From NCBI GenBank assembly GCA_017533605.1, contig JAFWKF010000004.1:1-64000 (forward strand): DNA of 64,000 nucleotides, written 5' to 3'. Shown here piece by piece: positions 24,840-33,414 of the stretch. Under the pieces are notes generated by a model, which had not been told where the DNA came from, made no database searches, and saw nothing but the letters and a program-made list of their open reading frames with translations. The position numbers and the translations under genes are program-made. Source of the stretch: Candidatus Saccharimonadota bacterium (GTDB lineage: Bacteria; Patescibacteriota; Saccharimonadia; Saccharimonadales; Saccharimonadaceae). Each line of letters opens with the position of its first letter. The first letter of the stretch is position 1.

Positions 24840-25904
24840 ATGAAATTTATCACCCTAGAACCCGAAGAATTCCGCCAATTTGCCGACAAATCCCCCTATA
24901 AATCTTTCTATCAGACCCCAGAAATCGCCGAGCTTCGCGCCCAGTCCGGCTGGGTCCCCTATTATTTTGGTGTTGAAGATGATGGCAAAATTGTTGCCGC
25001 CACCATGTTAGTCGCTAAACCCACCTTTCTAGGCAAATCCACTTTTTACGCCCCCGGCGGCCCCCTTTGCGATCTAGAAAACACCGCTCTACTAAGTTTT
25101 TTTATCAAACACCTTAAATCCTACATCAAATCCCACAATGGCTATGTTTTAAACGTCGACCCAAATTACGAGCTCACCGAACGTGGTCGCGATGGTGAGA
25201 AAATCCCAAACGGTTTTAACCACCAAAAAGCCCTTAAAAACCTCCAAAAACTCGGATTTAAACTCACCACTTCCACCCAGCCAAAATACTTCTTTATTAT
25301 GGAGATCAAAAATCGCACCCCCGACGAAATCCTTGCCGATTTCAAGCGCAACACTAGAAACCACGTCCGCAAGGCCGAAAAACAAGGCGTCACCGTCCGC
25401 GAACTAAACAGAGAAGAATTAAATATTTTTAAGCAAATCACCGAATCCACCTCTAAGCGCCGCCATTTTACAGATAAGCCTCTCAGTTATTACGAGTCCA
25501 TGTACGACCTCTTTAGCCCCAGAGGTGAAGTAAAGTTTATTCTAGCCGAATCGCCAGATAAGATTCCCTTGAGCGCCGCTATGTTCATCACCTACGGCGA
25601 CGAAGTCATCTATCTCTTCTCCGGTAGTGACGAAAAATACATGCGCGAATACAACGCCCAGTATCTAATCCAGTGGCACATGATCAAATACGCCGCCGAA
25701 AACAAATTCAAAATCTACAATTTCTATGGCATCAACGGCCTCCCAGACCCTAGTAGCAAAGACTACGGCATCTATGATTTCAAAAAAGGCTTCACCAGCG
25801 AGCAAACCGGTCGCGTAACCGAGCTTATTGGCGCCCATGAACTCCCAGTAAATCAACTATTTTTCCGCCTTCATCAACTATTAGCTAAACTAAAACATCA
25901 CTAA
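24840..25904 (+). CDS. FemAB-family peptidoglycan bridge transferase (second of pair)
   Basis: The 354-residue protein is related to the preceding gene but distinct. It has the YQTPEIAELRAQSGWVPYYFG opening and APGGPLCD near 75. A helical basic arm FKRNTRNHVRKAEKQGVTVRE follows, then the C-terminal AQYLIQWHMIKYAAENKFKIYNFYGI and FKKGFTSE block. The longer central arm resembles the tRNA-contacting insertion of FemX/FemA. It starts 1 nt after the first FemAB stop. The residue added and the bridge length are unknown. Confidence 0.9.
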   Translation: MKFITLEPEEFRQFADKSPYKSFYQTPEIAELRAQSGWVPYYFGVEDDGKIVAATMLVAKPTFLGKSTFYAPGGPLCDLENTALLSFFIKHLKSYIKSHNGYVLNVDPNYELTERGRDGEKIPNGFNHQKALKNLQKLGFKLTTSTQPKYFFIMEIKNRTPDEILADFKRNTRNHVRKAEKQGVTVRELNREELNIFKQITESTSKRRHFTDKPLSYYESMYDLFSPRGEVKFILAESPDKIPLSAAMFITYGDEVIYLFSGSDEKYMREYNAQYLIQWHMIKYAAENKFKIYNFYGINGLPDPSSKDYGIYDFKKGFTSEQTGRVTELIGAHELPVNQLFFRLHQLLAKLKHH

Positions 25905-25907
25905 ATC

Positions 25908-28196
25908 ATGAATCTAACAGGTCTAACTCAGGCAGAGGTACAACAAAAAATTAAGCAGGGAAAGGTTAATCAAACTCCCCGCAAAAACCGCACCACCATC
26001 GCTAGTATCATCCTAAGAAACACCCTCACGCTATTTAATATAGTGAATATTATTTTGGCTCTTATGATTATCTCTGTTGGCGCCTACAAAAATCTCCTAT
26101 TTATCCTAATTGCCATCGCTAACACTTTGATTAGCATCATCAACGAAGTTCGCGCCAAAAAAACCACCGATAAAATGCGCCTAATCTCCGAACAACAACC
26201 CACTGTTATTAGAGATGGACAAACTATCCAAATAGATCAAACCGAACTCGTTGAAGGTGACCTAATTGTTTATTCTCTCGGCGATCAAATTTTAGTAGAC
26301 GGCCTCATTAAAGAGGGAAATGCCGAGGTAAATGAAGCCTTCATCACTGGCGAGCAAGACAATATCATCAAACACCCGGGCGACAAACTCATCTCTGGCT
26401 CATTTGTAGTTTCTGGCGCCTGCAAAGCCGAAGCCACCGCTGTTGGCGCCGAAAGTGACCTAAACAAAATTGAATCCACCGCCCATACTCTCAAAACTGC
26501 TGACTCCAAACTTTTTACCCTCATGAACAACATTGTTAAATACATCTCTATTGCCCTCATTCCTATCGGTATCCTGCTCCTCTGGAGCCGCTTCCGCGTG
26601 GCGGAAAACGACACCACCACCGCTGTAACGAGCACCGTAGCCTCTCTTATCAACATGATTCCCGAAGGTCTGATTCTTCTTACCTCTAGCGTACTTGCCC
26701 TTGCCACCATCAGATTAAGCAAAAAACAAGTTCTCGTTCAAGACCTCTATTCTATTGAAACCCTTGCCCGTGTTGATACTATAGCTTTAGACAAAACCGG
26801 CACTCTCACCACCGGCAAAATGACCGTCCACGACTATACCGAAACTAATAAATCCTTTAAAACTGTCCTAGCATCAATTCTAAGCCACCAAGCCACCGAA
26901 AACGCCACCATCACCGCCCTCAAAAAGAAATTCCTAGAAAAGAACAAATTTGACGAAATAGAAGGCATTACCGAAATCATAGATTTCTCCTCTGAACGCA
27001 AACACTCTGGCCTAAGAACCGATGAACACACCTATCTACTCGGCGCTATAGAATTCATCACCAAGGACAAAGATCTCATCAAGCAGGTAAAATCTGCCTC
27101 CGGAAACTATCGCACTCTAGCCGTAGTAAGAGATGGCACTCTCTTAGGATATATTCGCCTAGAGGATGAAATTCGCCCCGATGCTAGTTCAATTATTAGC
27201 TATTTCTACAAAAATGATATAGATATTAAAATCATCTCAGGTGACGACCTAGAAGCCGTCACTTCTATCGCCGAACGCGTTGGTGTAAAAGATTTAAGAG
27301 GGACTGATTTATCTACCTCTAAAACCCACAATTACGACAAGCTAGTCAAAGATTATTCTATTTTTACCAGGGTCAAGCCCGCCGAAAAGCAAAATCTCAT
27401 TAAAGCTCTTAAGAAACATGACAAAACCGTAGCCATGACCGGTGATGGCGTCAATGATATTCTTGCCATGAAAGAGGCCGATGTTTCAATCGCCATCGGT
27501 GAAGGTTCTGACGCGGCCCGCCGCTCTGCTAAGCTAGTCCTTTTAAATTCCGGCTTTGAATCCATCCCCTCTATCATTGATGAAGGCCGCCAATCTATTA
27601 ATAACCTAGAGCGCTCCACCGCCCTCTTCCTCGCCAAAACCGTCTATGCCAGTATTTTGGCGGTTATTTTCATCTTCCTCCCCCTTAAATCCCCCTTCTC
27701 CTCTCCGGTAGAAATGAGTCTCTTAAATTTCGCCTGTATCGGTTTCCCTGGCCTTGTTCTTGCTCTAGAGCATAACACTGAGCGCATCAAAAATCGCTTC
27801 GCTCGCAATATCTGCGAATATTCTGTGCCAATCGGCCTTACCATCTCAATCGCCATGTTGGTTCTCTCTTGTTTAGCTCATTTTGGCGTGTTCCCGCATT
27901 ACGAACTCGCCACCACCGCCATCTTTGTCACTTTTACTATAGATCTAATCCTCATTTATTGGATTTCTCGCCCTCTAAATGCCCTCCGCGGCGGTCTTCT
28001 TCTCACGATTATTGGCATTATGGTTGCCGCCTTCCTTATCCCCTTCGCTCACAGCTTCTTTGACTTTGCTTTCCTCACCAAAAACGGTCTCATTGTCACA
28101 CTCGCCACCATTGCTGGTGCGATTGTCTTATTTGAAGTTTTAAAGCATCTCATGAAAAAGCTCTCCGACCGTCTTTTTAATCGTTCCGATATTTAG
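25908..28196 (+). CDS. P-type ATPase, CtpE-like cation pump
   Basis: The 762-residue protein is a P-type ATPase: N-terminal GLTQAEVQQKIKQGKVN, actuator motif AFITGEQDN near 145, phosphorylation site DKTGTLTTGK near 296, and hinge TGDGVNDILAMKEADVSIA near 510. About eight to ten membrane helices are present. There is no heavy-metal-binding domain and no CPC motif. The N-terminal pattern is like that of mycobacterial CtpE, reported as a calcium transporter, so Ca2+ uptake is the best guess. It follows the FemAB pair after 3 nt and may be co-transcribed. Confidence 0.88.
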   Translation: MNLTGLTQAEVQQKIKQGKVNQTPRKNRTTIASIILRNTLTLFNIVNIILALMIISVGAYKNLLFILIAIANTLISIINEVRAKKTTDKMRLISEQQPTVIRDGQTIQIDQTELVEGDLIVYSLGDQILVDGLIKEGNAEVNEAFITGEQDNIIKHPGDKLISGSFVVSGACKAEATAVGAESDLNKIESTAHTLKTADSKLFTLMNNIVKYISIALIPIGILLLWSRFRVAENDTTTAVTSTVASLINMIPEGLILLTSSVLALATIRLSKKQVLVQDLYSIETLARVDTIALDKTGTLTTGKMTVHDYTETNKSFKTVLASILSHQATENATITALKKKFLEKNKFDEIEGITEIIDFSSERKHSGLRTDEHTYLLGAIEFITKDKDLIKQVKSASGNYRTLAVVRDGTLLGYIRLEDEIRPDASSIISYFYKNDIDIKIISGDDLEAVTSIAERVGVKDLRGTDLSTSKTHNYDKLVKDYSIFTRVKPAEKQNLIKALKKHDKTVAMTGDGVNDILAMKEADVSIAIGEGSDAARRSAKLVLLNSGFESIPSIIDEGRQSINNLERSTALFLAKTVYASILAVIFIFLPLKSPFSSPVEMSLLNFACIGFPGLVLALEHNTERIKNRFARNICEYSVPIGLTISIAMLVLSCLAHFGVFPHYELATTAIFVTFTIDLILIYWISRPLNALRGGLLLTIIGIMVAAFLIPFAHSFFDFAFLTKNGLIVTLATIAGAIVLFEVLKHLMKKLSDRLFNRSDI

Positions 28197-28238
28197 AAGT
28201 GTGATATTATAAGCATAAGTAAAATAGGAGGTTTTTTA

Positions 28239-29249
28239 ATGGAATCAAATAATAACCCGGCTCCAACTGAGGTCGCACCAGAGGCGCCAGCCGAACCTGT
28301 TCAGCCAACCGAAACGGCAGCCCCGCCTGCCCCGGCCGAACCTACGCCAGCTGAACCCGCCCCGGCTGAACCAAAACCAGCTAAATCCTCCAAATCTCTT
28401 ATTTGGTGTCTTTCTATTCTAGTAATCATTGCTATCGCCGCCGCTGCAGTCTTCGCCTACCTATACTTTACGAACCCGTCTGCTCCAGCCAACCCCACCC
28501 CTGATAGCAGCCAAACCTCCACCGAAGAAACCGAAACCACTGAAGAAGTCGCCATCACCGACCCACTAGTCAAAAAAGATCTAGACGAAAAAGTGGCCAT
28601 TCTTCATGGCGAACTTTCAACCGAGCCGACATTTGCTTCTCAATATCCTAATTTTGGTGGTTTATTATTTAGTAGCGGTGATCTTCCTGAAGACGTAAGA
28701 ATTAGTAATATAGCATATTGGCTATCCAATTATTTTTCTAGTCCTACAGACGATGAAATAAAGGCCATCATAGCCGATGGAATATATACCGAAGAAGAAA
28801 TAAACCAAGGGCGTGAGTATATTGAGAGGATTGATGGTGAGCTAATGCGAGAAAAGTATCTAGAGGTTTTTGGCGAGGATATTACGCCTAATCCGCAAAG
28901 AGGTTATAGCTGCCCAGTTCATTACAACGACAAATACGATATATTCTACCAAGGATTAGATGGCTGCGGCGGCACTAGCAACATCATTACCCATTATTAT
29001 AAAAATGCTTACACCACAAAAGACGACAACGCCTACGTTTATGTCTCTGTAGCCGATTACAATTTAGAAGACAATAATATATATTGTGATTTCTATACAG
29101 AAAACAATACTAAAATTTGCGGTACGGCCACAGACCGAGACGATGTTGTATTAAATGAGACCAATTATAAAGACTATGCCCAGTACCGAATTGTCTTCAA
29201 AAAATCCGATGCCGGCACCTATTATTTTGTCAAAACCGAAAAATTCTAA
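28239..29249 (+). CDS. Membrane protein with Pro/Ala/Glu-rich cytoplasmic tail, function unknown
   Basis: The 336-residue protein starts with about 50 residues of Pro-Ala-Glu repeats (PAEP units). A short basic patch (KSSKS) and one membrane helix at about 54-77 follow, then a Thr/Ser/Glu-rich linker and an outer domain of about 200 residues with cysteines (SCPVHYN, DGCGG, CDFYT, KICGT). The cysteines suggest one or two disulphides in the outer domain. AGGAGG precedes ATG. The low-complexity tail resembles those of other CPR envelope proteins. No domain is recognised. Confidence 0.75.
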   Translation: MESNNNPAPTEVAPEAPAEPVQPTETAAPPAPAEPTPAEPAPAEPKPAKSSKSLIWCLSILVIIAIAAAAVFAYLYFTNPSAPANPTPDSSQTSTEETETTEEVAITDPLVKKDLDEKVAILHGELSTEPTFASQYPNFGGLLFSSGDLPEDVRISNIAYWLSNYFSSPTDDEIKAIIADGIYTEEEINQGREYIERIDGELMREKYLEVFGEDITPNPQRGYSCPVHYNDKYDIFYQGLDGCGGTSNIITHYYKNAYTTKDDNAYVYVSVADYNLEDNNIYCDFYTENNTKICGTATDRDDVVLNETNYKDYAQYRIVFKKSDAGTYYFVKTEKF

Positions 29250-29258
29250 TAGCAGATA

Positions 29259-29287
29259 TTGACAAAAACAAAATTGTGTGCTATAAT
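29259..29287 (+). promoter_or_regulatory. Consensus sigma70-type promoter of the small HTH gene
   Basis: TTGACA (29259-29264), 17-nt spacer, TATAAT (29282-29287), with TG one base before the -10 (TGTGCTATAAT). It drives a transcript with a leader of about 30 nt containing GGGAGG. Confidence 0.85.
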
Positions 29288-29324
29288 AACTTAAATTTTG
29301 CACCTTAACAGAAGGGAGGTTCAT

Positions 29325-29732
29325 ATGGAACTGAATATTGAGGGCTGCATTCGCCTCGCCGAAGAAATTGGCAGACGAAGAGGTAACTCTTATAGAGAAG
29401 AGTATTTCAAACACGTAACAGACCCCGAACGACATCCTTATGAAGGATTGAGATATTTCGCTCGGAAGCTTCAGAAGCCTCCGACCTGTCTGGATGAAAG
29501 CGACATCAGATCACTGCAGATGCAGGTCGAAAAAGATGAAAAGGTCCTTGCGGCCAAAAGAGATATCATCAACAAATATTTTTCGCTTTCGGAGGATAAA
29601 ATGACTCCGAAAGAAATTGCCGAAAAAAGTAAAATCGGCAAGGAAATTATCGAAAGGTGGATCAAAGAGTACGAAAGGAAAATATCCACCAGTCCCTTCT
29701 ACAGCTCTATCAGAAAAGGCCCGATTGCTTAA
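29325..29732 (+). CDS. Small protein with C-terminal helix-turn-helix, function unknown
   Basis: This 135-residue protein has a charged N-terminal half (MELNIEGCIRLAEEIGRRRGNSYREEYFKHV) and a C-terminal homeodomain-like helix-turn-helix, MTPKEIAEKSKIGKEIIERWIKEYERK, with an EIxxxxxxGKExIxRW pattern. ATG 29325 is chosen because GGGAGG lies 7 nt upstream; an earlier ATG at 29298 lacks a ribosome site. The stop codon lies in the loop of its own terminator. Possibly a regulator. Confidence 0.75.
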   Translation: MELNIEGCIRLAEEIGRRRGNSYREEYFKHVTDPERHPYEGLRYFARKLQKPPTCLDESDIRSLQMQVEKDEKVLAAKRDIINKYFSLSEDKMTPKEIAEKSKIGKEIIERWIKEYERKISTSPFYSSIRKGPIA

Positions 29733-29745
29733 TCGGGCCTCTTTA
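29718..29745 (+). terminator. Terminator overlapping the stop codon of the HTH gene
   Basis: GGCCCGATT (29718-29726) pairs perfectly with AATCGGGCC (29731-29739), followed by TCTTT. The 5' arm encodes the last residues and the TAA is within the loop, so translation and termination overlap. Confidence 0.9.
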
Positions 29746-30681
29746 TTACAATTTTTTATTAATTATTTCATCTGTTTCATTAATTATTATTCTTTGTGCC
29801 ACCATTGCTTCATCTCTTTTCAGCCTTTGTCCAAATATTTCAATTGTTTCACTTTTGGGGCCTTCATCATTAGTTTCAATTTCATAAAGAAAATTTGTAT
29901 TCCTTAAAAAAGTATCATATTGATCCCCAAAACAATCTTTTATTCTATTGTGTTTTAACAAATCTCCACTCTGTGCACTCGTCAAAAACCATACTAATAA
30001 ATCTTTGTCCATTCTTTGTATTATTTTAGAAAAGAGCCCTAATAAAGGCAATCTACTATTATTTGCGTACTCTTCAAATTTATGAGCTGTGTCTAAATAG
30101 TTTTCACCATCTTTGTCGGATTTAACTGCAATAACAGATAATACTTCAGTCATGTTTTCTTCAAGGCCTTCTCCACCAAGGTAATCACCGATATTTAAAA
30201 ATCTGTTGTTCATCTTCATTGTTAAAATCGAATGTAGCATTTCATGCGTCATAGAAAGAGCTAGGCGCGATTGTGCTAACTTCATTTCTTCCTCGCTGTC
30301 ATCATAACCATCTTTTAAATCGGCAACCGCTTCCTTATAATCCATTAAATCATCGTCATATCGCCAAATAGCAATTCCATACTTACCAGGATCATAAAAA
30401 GCCGCTTTGGGCTTTTCACCACCCTCACTACTCTCTTCGGGATTATTGTGTAAACCAATAGGCATTTTATAAATGTGTCTGAAATATTTTTCTTCTACGC
30501 CTAATTCTGAAAGCAAATTACCTAAGGCTTTAGCCGCCACATCTCTAGCATCAAATAATAATTCCTTCGTGCCGTCTTTGTTGTCTTCTTCTGTCAATTC
30601 ATATTTTTTATCCATTGGCAACCAGCCATCGGGCATGCCATCAATTGTCTCGTCGTTAAACAGATGATTTTTTGAATCCAT
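29746..30681 (-). CDS. Putative HExxH zinc metallopeptidase, uncharacterised
   Basis: The 311-residue protein has no signal peptide or membrane helix. Near residue 145 it carries MTHEMLHSIL, an HExxH zinc site. About 30 residues later come EGLEENMTEVLSV, where a Glu in EENMTE is a candidate third ligand, the arrangement of gluzincins. The rest is acidic and helical. No family is recognised. GAGGAGGAAC precedes ATG 30681. It converges with the HTH gene and shares its terminator region. A cytoplasmic peptidase, or one delivered by another route, is possible. Confidence 0.7.
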   Translation of the reverse strand: MDSKNHLFNDETIDGMPDGWLPMDKKYELTEEDNKDGTKELLFDARDVAAKALGNLLSELGVEEKYFRHIYKMPIGLHNNPEESSEGGEKPKAAFYDPGKYGIAIWRYDDDLMDYKEAVADLKDGYDDSEEEMKLAQSRLALSMTHEMLHSILTMKMNNRFLNIGDYLGGEGLEENMTEVLSVIAVKSDKDGENYLDTAHKFEEYANNSRLPLLGLFSKIIQRMDKDLLVWFLTSAQSGDLLKHNRIKDCFGDQYDTFLRNTNFLYEIETNDEGPKSETIEIFGQRLKRDEAMVAQRIIINETDEIINKKL

Positions 30682-30748
30682 TTTGTTCCTCCTCGGTGAG
30701 CTAAAATAATTATATCATAAACTATATTTAGCATCCCACCGAGAAGCT

Positions 30749-31849
30749 CTAATTCTCAACCGATATTCTAGGATAAATGTTTAATTTATATGGGTCAGTT
30801 GGCTTTACACCTGACTGTATCTCATAATATGAGGCCGCTGCCACCATTGCGCCATTATCCCCAGAAAGATCAGGCGCAGGGAAATATGCCTCAGGCAGAG
30901 CCTCTCTTAAAGCTTTATTTGCACTTACTCCCCCCGCTACTACTACAGATTTTGTATCAGGAAATTCTTTTAGCGCTGCTTCAAGTTTCTCTACCAATAT
31001 TTCTACCGCTGTTTTTTGGAATGATGCCGCAAAATCACAAATCTGTTGCTCGCTTAACAACTCTTTTAACTTATGTGATGGATAAGAAATCGGCACCCCC
31101 ACCTCTTTTTGCACGGCTCTTAAAACCGCGGTTTTAAGTCCCGAAAACGAAAAATCCAACCCCGTCACCTTCGGATGCGGCAACTTGTACCGATTTGCAT
31201 TCCCTCCTTCTGCTGCCTTTGCAATTGCTGGCCCACCAGGGTACGGCAACCCCAAGATCTTCGCCACTTTATCAAAACACTCCCCCACCGCATCATCATG
31301 CGTCGTCCCGATGATTTCAAACTGATTATGCCCCGGCATATGTAGTATCTGCGTATGCCCTCCCGAAATCACCAATGCTAGCAAAGGGAATTGCGGAACA
31401 AGCCTAGTAAGGTTTTCTGAGGACCGTAAGCTTGGGCGAGCGCCCTTGAGCGTGTCCGAAGAAGACCTTGCTAGGCTTGTTTCGGGGAGCCAATTTGCAT
31501 ATACATGTGATTTCAGGTGGTGCACTGCATACAGGGGTTTATCATGCAAAATCGCCAGCGTTCTCGCCGTTAAAGTCCCAATTAAAAGAGATCCAAGTAG
31601 CCCAGGCGCATGCGTCACCGCAATCGCATCAATATCATCCCAATCACAGCTAGCATCCAAGAGCGCTTTATTAATTACCGGCATCATCGCTTCTAGATGG
31701 CTTCTTGCCGCCACCTCTGGTATTACCCCGCCATACTCTGCAAAAATATCAATCTGGCTTACTACCACATTAGACAAAATCTTTACACCGTCCTCTACTA
31801 CAGAGGCCGCCGTTTCATCGCAACTTGTCTCAATCCCTAAAATTTTCAC
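30749..31849 (-). CDS. tsaD: tRNA N6-adenosine threonylcarbamoyltransferase TsaD, with palindromic insertion
   Basis: TsaD, with TsaB and TsaE, makes t6A37 in tRNAs reading ANN codons. The 366 residues include the ILGIETSCDETAASVV start, NKALLDASC, and the metal site HHLKSHVYANWL. LVISGGHTQI is near 160, and TTHDDAVGECFDKVAK and VVAGGVSANKALRE follow. The segment from about residue 123 to 151 (SLARSSSDTLKGARPSLRSS and adjoining residues) is extra relative to the family. It is encoded by a palindrome between the metal-binding HxxxH region and the SGGHT motif. The start is GTG 31849, exactly 6 nt after TATAAT. Confidence 0.95.
   Translation of the reverse strand: MKILGIETSCDETAASVVEDGVKILSNVVVSQIDIFAEYGGVIPEVAARSHLEAMMPVINKALLDASCDWDDIDAIAVTHAPGLLGSLLIGTLTARTLAILHDKPLYAVHHLKSHVYANWLPETSLARSSSDTLKGARPSLRSSENLTRLVPQFPLLALVISGGHTQILHMPGHNQFEIIGTTHDDAVGECFDKVAKILGLPYPGGPAIAKAAEGGNANRYKLPHPKVTGLDFSFSGLKTAVLRAVQKEVGVPISYPSHKLKELLSEQQICDFAASFQKTAVEILVEKLEAALKEFPDTKSVVVAGGVSANKALREALPEAYFPAPDLSGDNGAMVAAASYYEIQSGVKPTDPYKLNIYPRISVEN
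31396..31483 (-). repeat. In-frame palindromic element, family 3, copy in tsaD
   Basis: AACAAGCCTAG-AAGGT (31397-31413) and its inverse at 31465-31481 form a 17-bp stem with a single mismatch. Inside lie GGAC/GTCC and a GGGC-GAGC-GCCC hairpin. Layered stems with internal loops resemble families 1 and 2, but the sequence differs. It is fully translated as part of tsaD and lies between two conserved motifs. Confidence 0.8.
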
Positions 31850-31947
31850 CCCACAATTATATCATTGTTGCAAAAAATTGTAAAATATGTTATAATTAAC
31901 TTAGAGAAACCCACTTGTAATTCTTGTACGTTAGAAAGGATGAAATT

Positions 31948-32646
31948 ATGGCTGAAATTAGACCCGGAGATCTTAATAAGTTAAGACAGCAGGAAGAAGC
32001 TGCCTACAATCGCCAGGCAGAAGCCTGGGACAATCTCGTCAAAGCCCGAAAAGCTACCAATAAGGCCTACCGCAACATGGAAGAAGCATGGCAACAGATG
32101 CTGACCGACCGTGAAATAATGAAGCATGAGTTTGAAATCTATGATGCCTGCAAGGCCGAGATCCAGCCATTTTGGAATCATTTTAAACACATCAGAAGTA
32201 TTAATGAGCCCAAAATGGAGGCCCTGCGTGAGGAAGCGAGCGAGGAGCACTTCAAGATGAAAATGGCAATTAAAAGAGCCGAGAAGAAGTGCAGAAACGG
32301 CGAAGATGCCTCCGCAGAGAGAGAGGAAGCAAAAATCCACGAAACTCGTCGCAATGAGCTAAACGCTCAGGTTCGTGAGCTTAAGCAGGAGATCAAATGC
32401 GCGAAGCTTCGCGCTAAAGAGGAGGACGAAAAAGTTGATCGTTCCTGCTACGAAGAAGCTACCGAGCGCTACAACAACTCCAAAGCCAGACATCAAGATT
32501 TGGCGGCCCATTACAAAGCCATGAAGGCTTGGCGCACCGAGTGCGAAAAAGAGTACGAAGAAGCTAGCACTGAGCATAAGAGAATCAAAGTCGAGCTTCA
32601 AAGATTCATTAAGCTCTATGGCGTTTTTCGTCCGAACAAAGCATAA
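31948..32646 (+). CDS. Charged coiled-coil protein, paralogue of the 18349 gene
   Basis: The 232-residue protein is rich in Glu, Lys, Arg and Ala and is predicted to be long helices throughout, without membrane segments. It shares with the 18349 gene a WNHFKHIRSINEPKMEALREEA segment (W..[FY][RK].I...N.P pattern) and a later HETRRNELNAQV block, with similar total length. ATG 31948 follows AGAAAGGA; the upstream in-frame ATG at 31924 has no ribosome site. The promoter TATAAT is at 31891-31896, so there is a leader of about 45 nt. Family and function unknown. Confidence 0.78.
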   Translation: MAEIRPGDLNKLRQQEEAAYNRQAEAWDNLVKARKATNKAYRNMEEAWQQMLTDREIMKHEFEIYDACKAEIQPFWNHFKHIRSINEPKMEALREEASEEHFKMKMAIKRAEKKCRNGEDASAEREEAKIHETRRNELNAQVRELKQEIKCAKLRAKEEDEKVDRSCYEEATERYNNSKARHQDLAAHYKAMKAWRTECEKEYEEASTEHKRIKVELQRFIKLYGVFRPNKA

Positions 32647-32658
32647 TTCACCCCACGA

Positions 32659-32684
32659 GAGCTAGCAAACGCTAGCTCTTTTTT
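32659..32684. terminator. Terminator between coiled-coil gene and rlmH
   Basis: GAGCTAGC (32659-32666) pairs with GCTAGCTC (32671-32678), loop AAAC, followed by T6. It serves the plus-strand coiled-coil gene and abuts the rlmH stop codon. Confidence 0.9.
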
Positions 32685-33115
32685 CATGCGTGGTGGTATC
32701 GCCCACCCTTAGCAATTTCCTGTGCCCGGTATATCTGTTCCGTCACTATCAACCTTGCCAGCTCGTGCGGAAATACTAACCCCGAGAAGCTCCACACGAA
32801 GTCAGCTTTTTCTCTTACGCGTTCATCAAATCCATAAGCCCCGCCAACCAAAAATACTACATTTTTACTATTTAAAAACTCACCTGAGATCAAGAGAGAA
32901 AATTCATCTGATGATATATTTTTACCTCGTTCATCACAACAAATTACAAAATCATGCGCCGAAAATGGCCAATCAGAAAGCTTCTTAAGCAGCTTATTTT
33001 CCTCTATAAATTCCCACTTCAAATCATAAGGCTTCCTCAACCTTTTTTCATATTCACCACATGCATCGGCACCCCATCCCGTATTTTTCTTCCCCCCGCA
33101 AATTACTCTAATCAT
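32684..33115 (-). CDS. rlmH: 23S rRNA (pseudouridine1915-N3)-methyltransferase RlmH
   Basis: RlmH is a SPOUT methyltransferase that methylates pseudouridine 1915 in helix 69 of 23S rRNA, using assembled 70S ribosomes. The 143-residue protein has the knot motifs VVFLVGGAYGFDERV near 87, and the C-terminal HELARLIVTEQIYRAQEIAKGGRYHH, which is diagnostic. Length is slightly below the usual 155. TATAAT lies 6 nt before ATG 33115, so it is probably leaderless. Confidence 0.95.
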   Translation of the reverse strand: MIRVICGGKKNTGWGADACGEYEKRLRKPYDLKWEFIEENKLLKKLSDWPFSAHDFVICCDERGKNISSDEFSLLISGEFLNSKNVVFLVGGAYGFDERVREKADFVWSFSGLVFPHELARLIVTEQIYRAQEIAKGGRYHHA

Positions 33116-33132
33116 ATCTTTATTATATCAAA

Positions 33133-33243
33133 TAGTTTTAACAAAAATGGCTAGGCTGGCAGGATTCGCACCGAGCGTTAGCGAGGTTCCAATCCTGCAC
33201 CTGCAGTTAGTTTTAACAAAAATGGCTAGGCTGGCAGGATTCG
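33133..33243 (-). repeat. Duplicate of the tRNA-Gln 3' end with palindromic insert
   Basis: A 36-nt sequence covering half of the T arm, the acceptor 3' strand, CCA and 15 nt of downstream flank occurs at 33208-33243 and again identically at 33133-33168 (75-nt step). The 39 nt between them contain AATCCTGC (33191-33198), which pairs with GCAGGATT (33159-33166) of the outer copy. The hairpin CCGAGC-GTTA-GCGAGG lies at 33171-33186. Perfect identity suggests a recent event. Confidence 0.88.
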
Positions 33244-33297
33244 AACCTGCGAATGACGGGACCAAAACCCGTTGCCTTACCACTTGGCGACAGCCTA
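33223..33297 (-). tRNA. tRNA-Gln (anticodon TTG)
   Basis: 75 nt including CCA. Acceptor TAGGCTG/CAGCCTA has the U1-A72 pair typical of bacterial tRNA-Gln. Anticodon stem ACGGG/CCCGT, loop TTTTGGT (anticodon TTG). T arm GCAGGTTCGAATCCTGC. Confidence 0.96.
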
Positions 33298-33414
33298 ACG
33301 CGATAATTATTTTACCACAGTGGTCGGCAACTGTCAAAACTTGCAAAAACCCAAAACAAGTGGTATAATAAACCAACTTTGCCGTTTGAAATATGCAAAA
33401 AAGGAGGGGTAAAA

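Noticed and set aside
33147-33368. Plus-strand frame across the tRNA-Gln locus
   Set aside because: It is made of the tRNA antisense and its duplicated end, with no independent coding signal.
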